A stretch of 57,762 nt of DNA from Ectocarpus siliculosus (lineage: Eukaryota; Sar; Phaeophyceae; Ectocarpales; Ectocarpaceae), in assembly GCA_000310025.1 (NCBI GenBank), contig FN649727.1, positions 6,860,796 to 6,918,557 of the forward strand, given 5' to 3'. Numbering within the stretch: position 1 is the stretch's first letter; each line of letters begins with the position of its first letter. Shown one piece after another: positions 1 to 12,577 of this stretch. The notes under the pieces were generated by a model. That model was not told where the DNA came from, did no database searches, and saw only the letters and a list, made by a program, of their open reading frames with translations. The translations under genes and the position numbers were made by a program.

Positions 1-32
1 CCCCCCCCCCCCCCCCCTCCTCTCTCTCTTAC

Positions 33-310
33 CCCTCTCCTTCCGCCTCCGCCGAAGAACATGCTAAAGATGTCCTCCGGGGTCTGTCCGCCCGCTCCGC
101 CCTCGCTCTCGACACCCTCCTTGCCGTACTTGTCGTACAGCTTGCGCTTCTCGGGGTCGGACAGCACCTCGTAGGCCATGGTGATCTCCTTGAACACCTC
201 GGGGTCTCCGCCCTTGTCCGGGTGGTTCTACGAAGAGAAGAGCGACAAGAGGGGGCAAGGGTTAGGGTTGTGTGGCCATTGGAACAATCTCCACAGCCGT
301 AGGCACGAAC

Positions 311-344
<34 letters not shown>

Positions 345-1967
345 TCAAAAAGAGGGGGGTGGCCTGCGGTGTCCTAAACATAAAAATGGCGTTGAATGGG
401 GTAGACACTCTGCTGCCGTGGATTCCAGAAAAACAGCGTTTTGCGTTTCTTCACAAGGGGGGGTTGATTGAGGTGATTAACTCTGCACACATTTGGAGAG
501 GTATTTAGCCGGGGGGCGCAGGGTTATTTTCAAATCTAAGACCTCTGCTCGGTGGCATACAGCAGCTTAATCTTGTCAGCATGACGCCATCGAATGAGCA
601 AGTCGGTTCGATGATACTTCGTACGCAAAACGCCATTGCGAGACGGAACTTCACCCTCGGCTCCAAGGAAATGTCGAATTCGGGAGAGCGGGGGTGGCTC
701 GTCGCCCTACATACTTCATATTTTCAACACAGGATTTTTGGAAATCACACCTCCTAGGATAAGCCGCCGTTTCTCAAGACTTCCGCACTCATGCGAGGTG
801 GTAATGTTCGGTTTCCCGGCTTTGTTGGTGTAAAGGCAGCTCACAGGGCATTTCCTTGCACTATGCCGTATTACGTACATACGGCCAGCTGTCGTAACAT
901 ATATAGACGACCATTTTGCTTGGTATGTCGAGATGGATACATACAGAGGTGACGCGGGGGCAGTTGAGCGAGACCGCCTGCGACGGTACGGAAGCATTCG
1001 TGCTGCCGGCGGTGGGGGCGGCTGTCCCGCAAGCGGAGAGAATGAAATCTCCGCCGCCGTTTCTGATGATGTACAGCTGTTCCCGTGATACATACGCGCC
1101 TCCCGCATACTGCTGTATGTAACGCCGAAAACTCCGGTTTGAATCCAAAACCGTACGACAACACAAGGCGTGTTCCAACACAATAACCCTGTGGTTGGCT
1201 TGCACGCTGGCTGTTCCAGTGACAGCGCGCTAGCCAGAAGTCGGGAGAGTGAATGGTCGTCACTGATATGTCAACAGCGCGGCATAAATACGAGGAGCCC
1301 CACCTGGTGGGACTACGCTGGGCACAAAATCTACGCCGGTGAAACAGATTTGGTTTTGAAAATCCACCGCACACGCTGCCTTGCTTTGAATACAGCCGTA
1401 CACCCGGGTCACGTTTAGGCACAGAAACGACGGTGGACTTGGTTATCGTGCTCTTGTGTGACATCCTACGCGGAATACCTTCCGGCTCTGTGGACCAAAA
1501 GAGGTGCGGGGGAGGGGAACTGGCACCTCGTTTCGGAACGGACGGTAGAGATTTTCTCGCCAACCTGTGATCACAGACATGATGCAATCATCGGCCCGTC
1601 GTCATCAGCGACACAACACCGCCTGACGAAAAAAGAAGACAAAAATAAAGCACCCGACGTAAAACACAAACCGCAGGGAAAAGACAGGTGGGACAGGGAT
1701 AGAGACAGACAACCAGCGAAGCGTCCGCCGAAACCGTCATTGAAAGCAGTCACAGCCACGCGCGGGTAGAGGACACACCTTGAGTGCGAGTTTCCGGTAG
1801 GCCTTCTTGATCTCGTTCTCCGAGGCATCCTTCTCGATCCCGAGGATCTGGTACAGCTCGGTCGTGTCCACGTCCGCAGGGGGACCTCGACGGCCGCCGC
1901 CGCCGCCGCCCTCACCCCCGGGCATGCCGGCAAATTGCTCGAACGGCGAGCCTCCTCCGAAAAACAT
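33..1967 (-). CDS. Type I DnaJ (Hsp40, DNAJA-like) co-chaperone, 5' part only
   Basis: Two exons are visible on the minus strand: 1779-1967 (from ATG at 1967, ends LALK, donor GTGTGT) and 33-227 (starts NHPDKGG, donor GTAAGA at 32). Both are phase 0 and together give 128 residues. They encode a short Gly-rich leader ([12 protein letters not shown]) and a full J-domain: [27 protein letters not shown], then the HPD motif (about residues 65-67), then [26 protein letters not shown], and the start of a Gly-rich linker. J-domains stimulate Hsp70 ATPase. The HPDKGGDP wording resembles cytosolic class A DnaJs such as plant J3 and Ydj1 (family knowledge); the zinc-finger and substrate-binding domains expected for that class would lie beyond position 1. 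The gene diverges from Argonaute. The intron (228-1778) holds a CAG repeat at about 315-341. J-domain identity is very secure; the subclass is inferred. Confidence 0.9.
315..341. repeat. CAG trinucleotide microsatellite in DnaJ intron
   Basis: An uninterrupted run of about nine CAG (plus strand; CTG on the gene strand) lies in the single visible DnaJ intron. It is not coding in the reconstructed gene. Confidence 0.85.
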
Positions 1968-2527
1968 GGTCGTCCGAAAGCAGCAGAGCCTGGCCGGAAG
2001 CTATTTTTTTCTCGAAGGCCTTGGGTGCGGATGGATGGAAGAGGATGCGTGGCCAGACGACGCGAGGTTCTTCTAGAAAAAGGCCGCGAAGCACACCGCC
2101 TTCGTCTTGGTCGTGGGCTTGATAGTGTGGCGCTTCGACAGCTAAAGCGTCGGCGAAGTACCCGTTAGACGCAAAATACGTATAGGGGTGAGACAAAGAT
2201 GGCTTGTGCGAGATGGTGAAACGTGTCGGCGAGACGCGAGGGTGTGTGTACCACACTGCGCGAGTCGACGGAGAGACCCCCCCCCCCCCCCCCCAAGATA
2301 GATGAAATACCTCAAGTACAAGGTATGTACCAATCTCATGAAAAACGTAAATCTCGCGGAGCCCCCTAGCAAACCCTCCACTTGTTGTGGGCACACACCC
2401 GAGCGAGAGAGCACTGCTGTGAGCACACCTCTCAACAACAAGCGCAGGAAAGAGAGAGAAAAGCCAAACGCCAAGCGTAGAGCGGAGAAATACATAGATA
2501 GAAAGAGAAATAAGCAGAGGTGCTAAG
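1968..2527. promoter_or_regulatory. Shared upstream region of divergent DnaJ and Argonaute
   Basis: These 560 bp separate two head-to-head start codons (DnaJ ATG at 1967 on minus, Argonaute ATG at 2528 on plus). Both 5' UTRs and promoters must lie here unless there are upstream non-coding exons. A run of C (about 2277-2294) lies near the middle and a purine-rich stretch (2440-2520) precedes the Argonaute start. I see no convincing TATA box, so the regulatory call rests on position only. Confidence 0.4.
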
Positions 2528-5500
2528 ATGTCTTCCCGTGGCGGCGGTCGTGGTGGGAGAGGACGAGGAGATTTTAGGGGTGGAGGACGAGGAGGAGGAG
2601 GAGGCGGCCGTGGTGGGGACTCGTACAGGGGTGGCGGGCGCGGCGGAGGGAGAGGAGGAGGTCGAGGAGATTTCCGGGGCGGTGGGCGTGGAGGGGGCAG
2701 AGGCGGTGGAGGGGGGCGGTTCGGCGGAGCGCAAGAGGATGCCCGCTTCCGAAACGTTCCTCGGGTGCACGAGTGAGTTTATCTCGATCGGTTTGACTGT
2801 CTGCCGTCTGCTGTGTGTCCAAGCAACAGACCCAAGATCCAAGCAGAACAAGAAAAAGGTCGTGCGTCCTCTTGCACGCTGTTTTTCTCAGTTGTTTTGG
2901 TACACAGCAGTGCATAGCTGCGACGAAGAGCTTTTCATGTGTTGTATCTTGGTGGCGTGCCGGCTCTCACGGTCGGGTTGCAGACCGTCGACGCTGCTGT
3001 GGCGCCTTCTGAAAGTAATGCACGCACTGCTGTCGTCGCATAGACTATATGAACGAACGTTGGCCCTCTCCCCGCCCTACAGCATTGTATCACACCCACA
3101 GCTGGCTCTTTTTCTCCCACAACTTTCTCTTCGGGTACATCTACCACAAAATGCATATGGTTGCGCAACGCCCAGTGATGACATCAATAACCACCCCACT
3201 GAACGGCATCGCGCTCTCGTGTGCTGCTCGTTCTCTCGCACCGCAATATATACCTGGCGCCTGTGTTTGCACAATCTCAGCTCTGCTGCTGTGTCTGTAA
3301 AAAATCAACATAATTGATGACCCCGTGATCTCATCACAGCAGTGAGAGAGCCTCTCTCCAGTCTGTGACGAGATCGATCGATGATCCGGGAAGCGTGATT
3401 GCCGAACAAGGTTACTGCTCTAGCGAACGCCGCGGACAAATTAAAAGCACCCCCCGCCGCCGTTCCTTGTTCCTGCCTCAGTCAGGGAGGAGCTGCGGCA
3501 TGCGCCCGCAATCCGTCTCGTGATACCATTTTTGTCCGCTACACATGCATCCATGTTACCGTCTACATGTACGTTGCGAAGGAAACAACTGCCAACACAC
3601 GAAAACACCGCCGTGCGGTGGAGTGGGTGGTGTGCGTCCATCCGTTCAACCATCTTTGGTTGTGCCGTTACGTACGACGTGCTGGAAAGCCGTGGTGCCA
3701 ATCTACTGCTGTTGTTGTCCATCATCCTGCCCACCTATATGAATCATACTGTACCCCCCTTTCGTTGCCAACGATGGACAGCAGCTTGCGGGACGTCGCC
3801 CGTCCTTTGTTTTATATTAGTGGCATGACAAAAAAAATGCTCTGATTTTCTCTATAAGGTCAAAGAGGCAAAACGTAAGATTTCCCGTCGTTTCTTTCTC
3901 TCTAGGTACGCATAGCATTCATGCTACCTTTCATCTATGCACCCGTGCATACATTTAAGATACACACACAAAGAGTAAGCTGCTACCGCGAATTTTCATG
4001 TCGCGGCACTTCAACATGAGTGATGACTACACTGGAGGTGGCGCTTACGTGAGTGGACCTCTGCCGGTGCACTGGCACACAATCCTTTCGGGGCGTCGTT
4101 GCAGATGACCTGGGTCGAGTAGACAGCAGTGCGGTGATGTTTTACCTGCGGGCAGGATGAGTGTTGAGAAAGCTTCTCCCGCTCGGAGTATACATCTCCG
4201 CGCTACGTATTGATCTACAGTACCCGAGACCCAAGTGGTCACCTTGGACGCCCCGAAGGGATTGTCACAACAGCGGTAGGAGTGTGCGGAACTGGCAGAG
4301 CTTACGGTGGTTCAGGCACGTATCGTCACCTCCAGCAGCTAGTAACATGAATCATTGCGTCTGCAAGTTTGCAGGTCCCTTTTCCCCCTCCGCGTGCGCG
4401 TGACGTGTCAACTGAAAAACCGTTTCGTTTCGAAATGGTCTTGCTGTACACCGCCACCAGACGCGCAACAGAGCTGAGTGTGCGGGTGCACATCCTCTCA
4501 TACATTTTCCCTCCATGACTACCTGTTGAAATTTGACTGTTGCTCACGCTACCGTTCCCCCTCGTCGCCACTACCACTCTCGGTGTGCCTTCCCCCGAAC
4601 CTGCTGCCGCTGCTGCTGCTGCTGCTGCTGTTTTTCGCCTTCACCAGGATCCCCATCGTGAACGTACCCGGAAAGCCACTCCCCCCCCCAGCGCCCGTCA
4701 GCAGGACCGCCCTCGCGGAAACCCCTGTGAGTCGCGGGCGCTGTGCTATGCTGTTGGCACTTTGATCGGTGTGCGGGGTCGATATCCATCGACAGCTGGT
4801 AGCTTTTCGCTGGTAGTTTCCCTGTTTTTCAGGTGTTCGGTTTCACGTCTGTTTGCCTCTTTCTCTCCCCGCCCCCCTCTTCTCCTTCAAGTTTCGGCGA
4901 AGTCATTCTGGTATTGGGTGCTTGCGCGTGCCGCACGCTTTAGTTCGTGAGGGCCGACTGGACAACTTGGCCGGTTGTTCGCCTTCTGTTTCAACCCGCT
5001 TGTTTTGTTTTTTTTTCCTCCTCCTCCGCCGCCGCGCTTTTTTGCAGGTTGACGACATCATCCTCCCGCACCGGCCGAACTACGGCAAGATGGGCAAGCA
5101 GGTGGTGGTGACGGCCAACCACTACAAGGCGGACTACAACAGCAAGCAGCTGCTGTACCAGTACGACGTCAGCCTCGAGGGCTTCGAGAAGACCGCGCTG
5201 GTGAGTTTAGATTTTATTTGCCTTCTGCTCGTTTCAACACCGCCGTCGTCTTTCTTCGGCGCGAGGGCTTTTTCAAATTGCAGTGACCGTTTTCACCTGA
5301 AACCCCAACACACCCTCGTTTGTTGGCGCCACCGAAGAGGTATTATTCCGTTTCGATCGCGTGACTGCTGTTGCTGCTGTAACTACGAGTCGACCTCCCG
5401 CGTCGAAGGTATCCTATTCCGACGGCAGTGTCGAGCGTTTCCGATGATTTGCGGTCGTGGTGTTGTCTTGAGCGCGCAAGTGGTGTTGATGTAAGGGATT

Positions 5501-8500
5501 GATGCCATCCGAGGTTAAGGTCCTGGTGTACCTTACGGCAGTATTGAAACAGTGCCCAGAGATGTACGTACTGCTACATCGTTGGGGAGGAAAATGCGCC
5601 CGCGAGCTCTGGTGGTGCCGGGCTTTGCGGCGTGCACCGGTCAGCGTTGGCTTGGTTGGCTTCGACCGACTCGAGGTCTTGCAAAATCAAACGAACCGCT
5701 AAACACAAACACCAACACACAGTGAGTACGATAGTGGCATATACCTCTCGTCACATGATGATGCAAAAGCCGACGTCTATGTATCACCGAAACACTTGTC
5801 AAGAATCAACGTTTCAGGTTTGCCCCCCTGTTCACCCCCACGGACTCCTCGCCAACCCCGCTCCTCCAAAAAACAGCCCGCGGCCAAGCTCCGCGCCATC
5901 TTCCAGAAGTTCAAGGAGCAGCACTCCGCCTCTTCCCTCGGAGGCATCGCCTTCACCTACGACGGCCGCTCGGTCATGATCACGGCGAGGCCGCTGCCCT
6001 TCCCCGCAGAGGGCGCGTCTTTCGTGGTGGTATTCGAGCCGGCCACCGAGAAGAGGGAGGCGAACAACTTCACCGTCATCCTCAAGCAGGTGGCGCAGCG
6101 GAGGCTCGCCGACCTGGCCGTCTTCTTCAGCGGGGTGAGTTTTTTTTTTTTTTGTGGCGTTGTGTTGTTTTTGTCCTTAACGACGGTACCTGGTGTCTCT
6201 CTCTCTCTCTCTCTCTCTCTACAACACCCCAACCTCACCCCCAGCCCCTCTCTCTATCCCCTCCTTAACGCTCGTCTTGCACCCCCCCCCCGCCACCGCG
6301 CGCGCGCGCTTATGTTCATCAATACACCAGCAAACGAGCCAGAACGCGTACGACTGCATCACGGCACTGGACATCTCGCTCCGGCACGCCCCCTCGATGA
6401 AGCTCACGTGCGTCGGCCGCAGCTTCTTCACGCCTGACATGCCCTCTCCCATCTCTGGGGGTGCGGAGGTGTGGCTCGGCTACTACCAGTCCCTCAGGGC
6501 CACGCAGGCCGGGCTCACGCTCAACGTGGACATGAGCGCGATGGCCTTCGTGCGGAGCATGCCCATGGTGAGAGGTACAGGGCTGGAGACGTTAGGTGTA
6601 CGCACGCGCCCGGCAAAGCCGTTTCAGAGATGGTCGAGGCGGCATTGAAGGGTATATAAACCTTTGTATCGTTTGTTTTGCTCACGCACGTACTTGTTGG
6701 TTCCCTTACTCCTCAGCATGCATCCGACCTATGCAAAGGAGAATGACCTCGTGTTTGCGGGCTTGAAGTCATGCCCCTTGCCGATGGGTTGCTCTAACGG
6801 GTGTCGTGTTCTTTGATGATTTTTCCAATGAGCGCTTCTCGACCTAGTACTTGGAACGGTGCTTTATGAGGGGTGCGTGGTGGCTTGCGGTCAGACGCCA
6901 CGGAGCCCCCTTAGTTTTCGCTCTCGGCGGTGGTACCATTGCAACGGAAGCATCCTGCGCACTACCCCAACGGCTACCACCGCCGCACACACACACTCAC
7001 TCACTCACCGCACCCGCGCCCCGCTTTTCCGTCTCGCGTTCTTCTCCAGATGGACTTCGTGTGCGAGCTGCTAGGCGTCCGTGACCCCGGTCAACTCAGC
7101 CGCGGCATCCGGCCGTACGACCGCCGCAAGCTGGAGACAGCCCTCAAGGGGGTCAACGTCGAGGTCACGCACCGAAAGTCCAACCGGCAGGTATGGCGGC
7201 GCGTCTGCTACTGCTGTGTCTTTGCTTGTTCGTTGGTTGGTTGTCATGTCCGTGCGCGAGAGTTTGCTCTCTCGTATTTTTTCCCTTATTTTTTGTCGTC
7301 CATGTTGGATACTTTCTTCCACGTCGATTTCTCACGGAAACGGGAATATGCTGTGTTGCCAAAAAGGGTCATGCATGGGTGGCCAACGTCCGAGGTAACA
7401 AGACGAGTAATAATGAGTTTAACGCCCCCCCTACCCCCCCTGTTTATCTTCTCAGTACCGCGTGAGCGCGCTGTCGAAGATCGGGGCGGACCAGCTGACC
7501 TTCCCTGACCAGGAGAGCGGTAGGGACGAGATCGTCGCCAGGTACTTCGGCGAGAAGTACTTCAAGCTCAGGGTGAGGATCAGATGGAAGAACAAGAGAG
7601 AGAGAAAGAGAGAGAGAGAGAGTAGACAAAATATGAAGAGAAAACAATAAGACACTGGTAGGTGGTGGATGGGGAAAGTTGAACACCTCGTATCTGCGTG
7701 CTTGTGTGAGAGAGGGGTACCGACTGCGGCAGGAGTGCGAGACAACGCCGATCTTTTCGCAGGAAGCCGACACCCACACTCACACGGGCGGCCATCAGGT
7801 TTATGTGTGTTGCTTAGCACATATGATGTAGACGCATCATCTTCCTGCTCACATTCATTACTTGCTTCCCTCCCTCCCTCCCGCCCTCCCTCGCATGCTT
7901 CCCTCGCCGGGCCGAAACAGTACCCGTCCCTGCCGTGCGTGCGCATCGGGTCTGCGTCCAAGCACAACTACATCCCCATGGAAGTGTGCCAGGTATGTAC
8001 CACACCCATGTGTCCTGCCGCTGATTTGGGAGAGGCGTGCAGGTTTTAACATGAGTACAATGTAGAGGTACGAGATACCTGCTGTGTTGCACATTCCCGG
8101 GTTCCTTACGTTGCGGTACCTGTGGTGGGGTTTTAACGCAATCGTGATTGTGGTGTCTATTTTCTTGTCGAGGTTCGGGAGGTAGTCCTGCCTACTTGAC
8201 GTGCGATTTCGTTTTGTCGACCAACAAACGCGTTCATCCACACCTTGTTTGCTCGCCTACCTCCATGCCTCTAGGTGGGTAGTTGCTCCGCGATATATTT
8301 TGTTGCTGTGTGTGGAGGCGACCTTGAAAAAACCGGTCCCCATTTCCGCCAGGTCTGCCGTGAATGATTGATTCCCTCCTTTCTCGTAAATGGCGTGTTT
8401 TTTTTTAATTTGCGTGCGTCGTAAGTGTTTGGTCGACGAGTGCATACACCCTCTCCCCTCAACTCCCGCCTTGACTTAATTGCCTCTTGCGCCCCGTCCT

Positions 8501-9302
8501 CTTGCGTACCTATCTGGCTTGCTTGCTTGCTCGCTTGCTTGCTTGCTTGGCGCTTGATTGGCTTTGATATCGTGCAGATCGCCCAGGGACAGAAGGTGGC
8601 CAAGCTCGACGAGAAGCAGACGGCGGACATGATCAAGATCACGTGCCAGAGGCCGGACGTCCGCCAGGGCGCCATCCACCAACAGTTTAACAACATCAAC
8701 GGTACGCGTGCAAACGTTTTTCGTTGCCACCCGGAGTGCTGTGGTGGTACACAGAAGCCGAAATCAAACCATGAGGCTAGCAGCGCTCGCTGCAAACCAT
8801 CGTTGTACCTTCAAAGCCGATACTAATAGGCTCGCCGTGCGCACTGCTAACCCTCTACCTATAGGAGACGATATCAAACCTTGTGTCTCGTCGTCTAATG
8901 GTTTGGTGTCGGCTTCTATAGGTACGGGGGGTTGCAGCGAGCGCTGGGTACGGTAGCGCCTGCGTTGTCTGTTGTAGTATCGTAGCAAGCCCGTTCGGCA
9001 TTCGGCACGTCGATGTGTGCAGTTTAACAACGCCAGAGATTTGTGGAAGCGCGGGGGCGGCGATAGTTTGCAATTGCATACGTGCATCCAATGGCAGCGA
9101 CGGTATGCCCGGCGCTCGCGAGGTAGAGAGAGAGAAAAAGAGAAAGAGAGCTACCAAGCGTGCGAGAAACGAGGTCTTCCGTGTGCGTGACGCAACCCAT
9201 ATATTTTGGAGCTGCTTTGCAGCTGCGCCAGCTGCAAAATAGATAGGTTGCGGCACCCCATTGATTGTCTCATTGCTCGCGCGCAGGGTAGCTCTCTGTC
9301 TC

Positions 9303-9341
<39 letters not shown>

Positions 9342-12300
9342 GCTTGCAGGCACCGAGGGCCATTGGACGCACGCATGTAATTGCAAACTATCGCCGCCAC
9401 CATGCTTCCACAAATCCTGCGTCGCGCCGTGCTGCTGGCGCTAACCTTACCTCATACGTGTTTCGTCCTATTTATCATATACCTCGCGTTAATATTAGAC
9501 GCCAAGCGCGGTACGGGGAAGCTACCGTATGTATTGCGTTTCCCATATCGGTTTATCCCCACAAGCACCCGGTGTTGGGGATCCATGCAGTGGGACTGTG
9601 CGAGATGCTGTAGGGAAGAGCTGTTCATGGACATGTCGGGTATTGTCAACCTTGCTGGGTTTCTTTTTTTGTCCCGCCAAACAACACGCATACCGTACCG
9701 TATACCATTTATTATGGGTATCCACTTATCCCGCACAACATTTGCGTTGACGTTGGCCTGCTGGGTCTGCAGCCGACATGAACAAGAGCTGCGAGCAGTT
9801 CGGGATCCGCATCACCAACAAGCAGATCCAGACCCAGGCTCGGATCCTCCCCCCGCCCTGCATCCAGTACAACAAGGCGAGGGGGCGTTGCGAGCGGTTT
9901 CCCTGCGTGCGTGTTTCAATTTTGTTTTGTCGCGGAAAGATGGGTAAGGATAAGGATGGTGTGATGTTGAGTCTGAAAGGTAGGTGGCGTGAAGATCCCC
10001 CAAAGCAACAGAGAAGCGAAATTGCTCAGACACGTGTTAGCACATGTCGTTTGCATAGATGTTGTTAATTTGCTTTGGTTGGATTCCTATGGTGCTTTCT
10101 GATCGGTGTATGTGTTCCTACAACCGTTTCCTGGTCTTGAATTTTAAGTACTACTGCCTGTTGGGCCAACACATTCATTTGACTCGGGAAAAACTGGTGA
10201 ACTTGTTTCGAACCTCTTGAATGAAAAACAGGCTGGGCGGCAGCAGACCGAGCAGCCGCAGTGCGGCTCCTGGAACCTCCGCGACAAGAAGATGTTCGAC
10301 AACAAGAAGCTGGTCAGCTGGGCGGTTGTCTGCTTCACGCAGGAGCGAGACCTGCAGCTACAGGTGTGCTTGTTTTTTTTTTATTATTATTATTATCAGC
10401 ATCTACCGCGCTAACCTGCAGACCAGTCGAAAAATGTCAGTCTCAGTGCGGTTGAAAACAGGAATGCTTCTGAATGCCATGATCTGGGACCCTCCATGAA
10501 GGGTCCATGGGTGTGTGCTTGTGTGGCATTGGTGCGTTTAACGACCTACCTGGTACTCTGTGTTTGTTGTTGCAATCGTCCAAGGGCTCGTGGCAAGCTT
10601 GGTGTTTGTTTTTGGCTCCACTTGGCCCTCTACTCGATTGCCATACATTTTCTGTCGGTTCCCTCCAAACAGCCGTGTGCCCCTCGGCCTTACCCCCTCC
10701 CCTCTCTGTTGCACATTGGTTGCTGCCGCTCTGCCGTCTGCTGCTGACCCGATCACCCCGCTTCCGTCTCTCACATTGATTGCTGCGCAACTTGGCTTTG
10801 CCATCCTTGCTATTGCTGACCCCATTTGATGACGCTGCCGCAGGGGGCGGAGCACTTCGTGTCGGAGCTAGTGAAGGTCATGGGCACCCACGGGATGGAC
10901 GTCAGCCCCGAAGCGAGGAGGCCGCCGATCCTCATGGCGGACAGCGTGGCGGCCAACAACCAGCGCGTGGACGACGCCACCTACGCCAGGAACGCCCTCA
11001 CGGCCGCCAGGGACGCAGCCAGGTTGGTTTTTTAGGCCGACTAGCCAAGCGTCATCGTCATGTCGTCGCCGCTCGAGTTTTTTTTGGTAGTATTTTTGTG
11101 AAAAAATCTGGGTTTTTTTAGGTCTTGTTTTTGTTGCAAACACGCAACGAATTCACCTCCATCAACAGATGAAAGATTCCAGGATAAACTACAATGGTTG
11201 TTGTGGTCACTCAATGAGTTTGTCCTTGTCTCGTACTCTGGAACAGTGTCGGGTGTCCAGTAGGTGACCGGCCAAACCCCTTGGTGCTATGTGTGCGGCC
11301 TTTTTTCAGGAACCACGTTCGCTGTAGCTTTACTGCTGTTTGTGATGGTGGATTCCTCGAGGAAGTATGGGGTTCTTTTGCTCTTGGTGTGATACCTTTT
11401 TTGCAATTTTCGGAAATTAGTTCGATCACGACCGCCAGCTGATCCCGCTTCTCTCTTTGCTATAAGGTGAACCTTTTGGTGTGGTTAATTTTTTCGTCCA
11501 TTCCAGGAAGAAGTTCAAGGTGGACTGCCAGCTGATCCTGGTGCCGAAGCCCACCCAAGACTCGAAGGACTACGGCGAGATCAAGCTCGCTTCGGACACC
11601 GTGCTCGGTATCCCGAGCCAGGTGTGTTTCATCTTGTTCTTTTTTTTTTCTTCTTGATTTCCTCGTGCTTTTTTTTCATTGGTCCGTGCTTGTTGGTGGG
11701 GTTGATGATTTGAGTCGTTGTTTCGTCAGCTCAAATGTATCTTGGTCGCTTTTGTTTGTTACGGGCGCAGTGCTTGTTGCATCAGGACAGTGCTTGTTGG
11801 AAGCTCCTTATTTGTTACCGTTTTCGTCTACCACCCATTGCGACAGTATTGCCTATTCGTTGACCCCCCTCCCATTCCCTGCTTCGTGTGTGTTGCTGCT
11901 GGCTTCGATGCCGTACTCTCGAAAATATATCGGCAACAACCACAACAACAACAGTGCGTGTTGCTGAAGCACGTCCACACGGCGAAGATCCAGTACCTGG
12001 CGAACCTTTGCCTCAAAATCAACGCCAAGCTCGGCGGCCGCAACGCCGTGCCGAGGGACAAGCTTCCCTTCGTGCAAGACGTGAGTCTTCGTCGGCTTGG
12101 GGGAAAAAGAAGCTATGTACATACTCAACGAACAAGATGGAGGGTTTTAAATTAGCAATGGACCAATGGTAGCTTTCGTTTTTATTTTGGTAAAGACGCC
12201 GATGAGACTTTCCTTGTAAGACACATGCCCAAAATGGCGTGCAATACTGCTGTAGGACGTGTGGGAGGTTTTGTTTGCTCGGAACAATCGGTGGTACGGC

Positions 12301-12544
12301 GGGGGCTGCAGGCCATCGCTTGACACAACTATGCAGCTCCCCCGCGCCCCCTCGAAAGATAAATCTTTTTTTCTGTCTGCATTTGTTAACAGGTCTTCCG
12401 CGTCTCTTGACACATATCCCGGTCCGTTGTCCCCCTCTGACTCCATCTACCTCCCTCCTTCTCACCAATACTGTTGTTGCCCCCTCCTTCTTTCTGGTTC
12501 TCTCTGCCTGTCTCTCTTCCTCTCTCTCTTTCTCTCTCTCTTAT

Positions 12545-12577
<33 letters not shown>

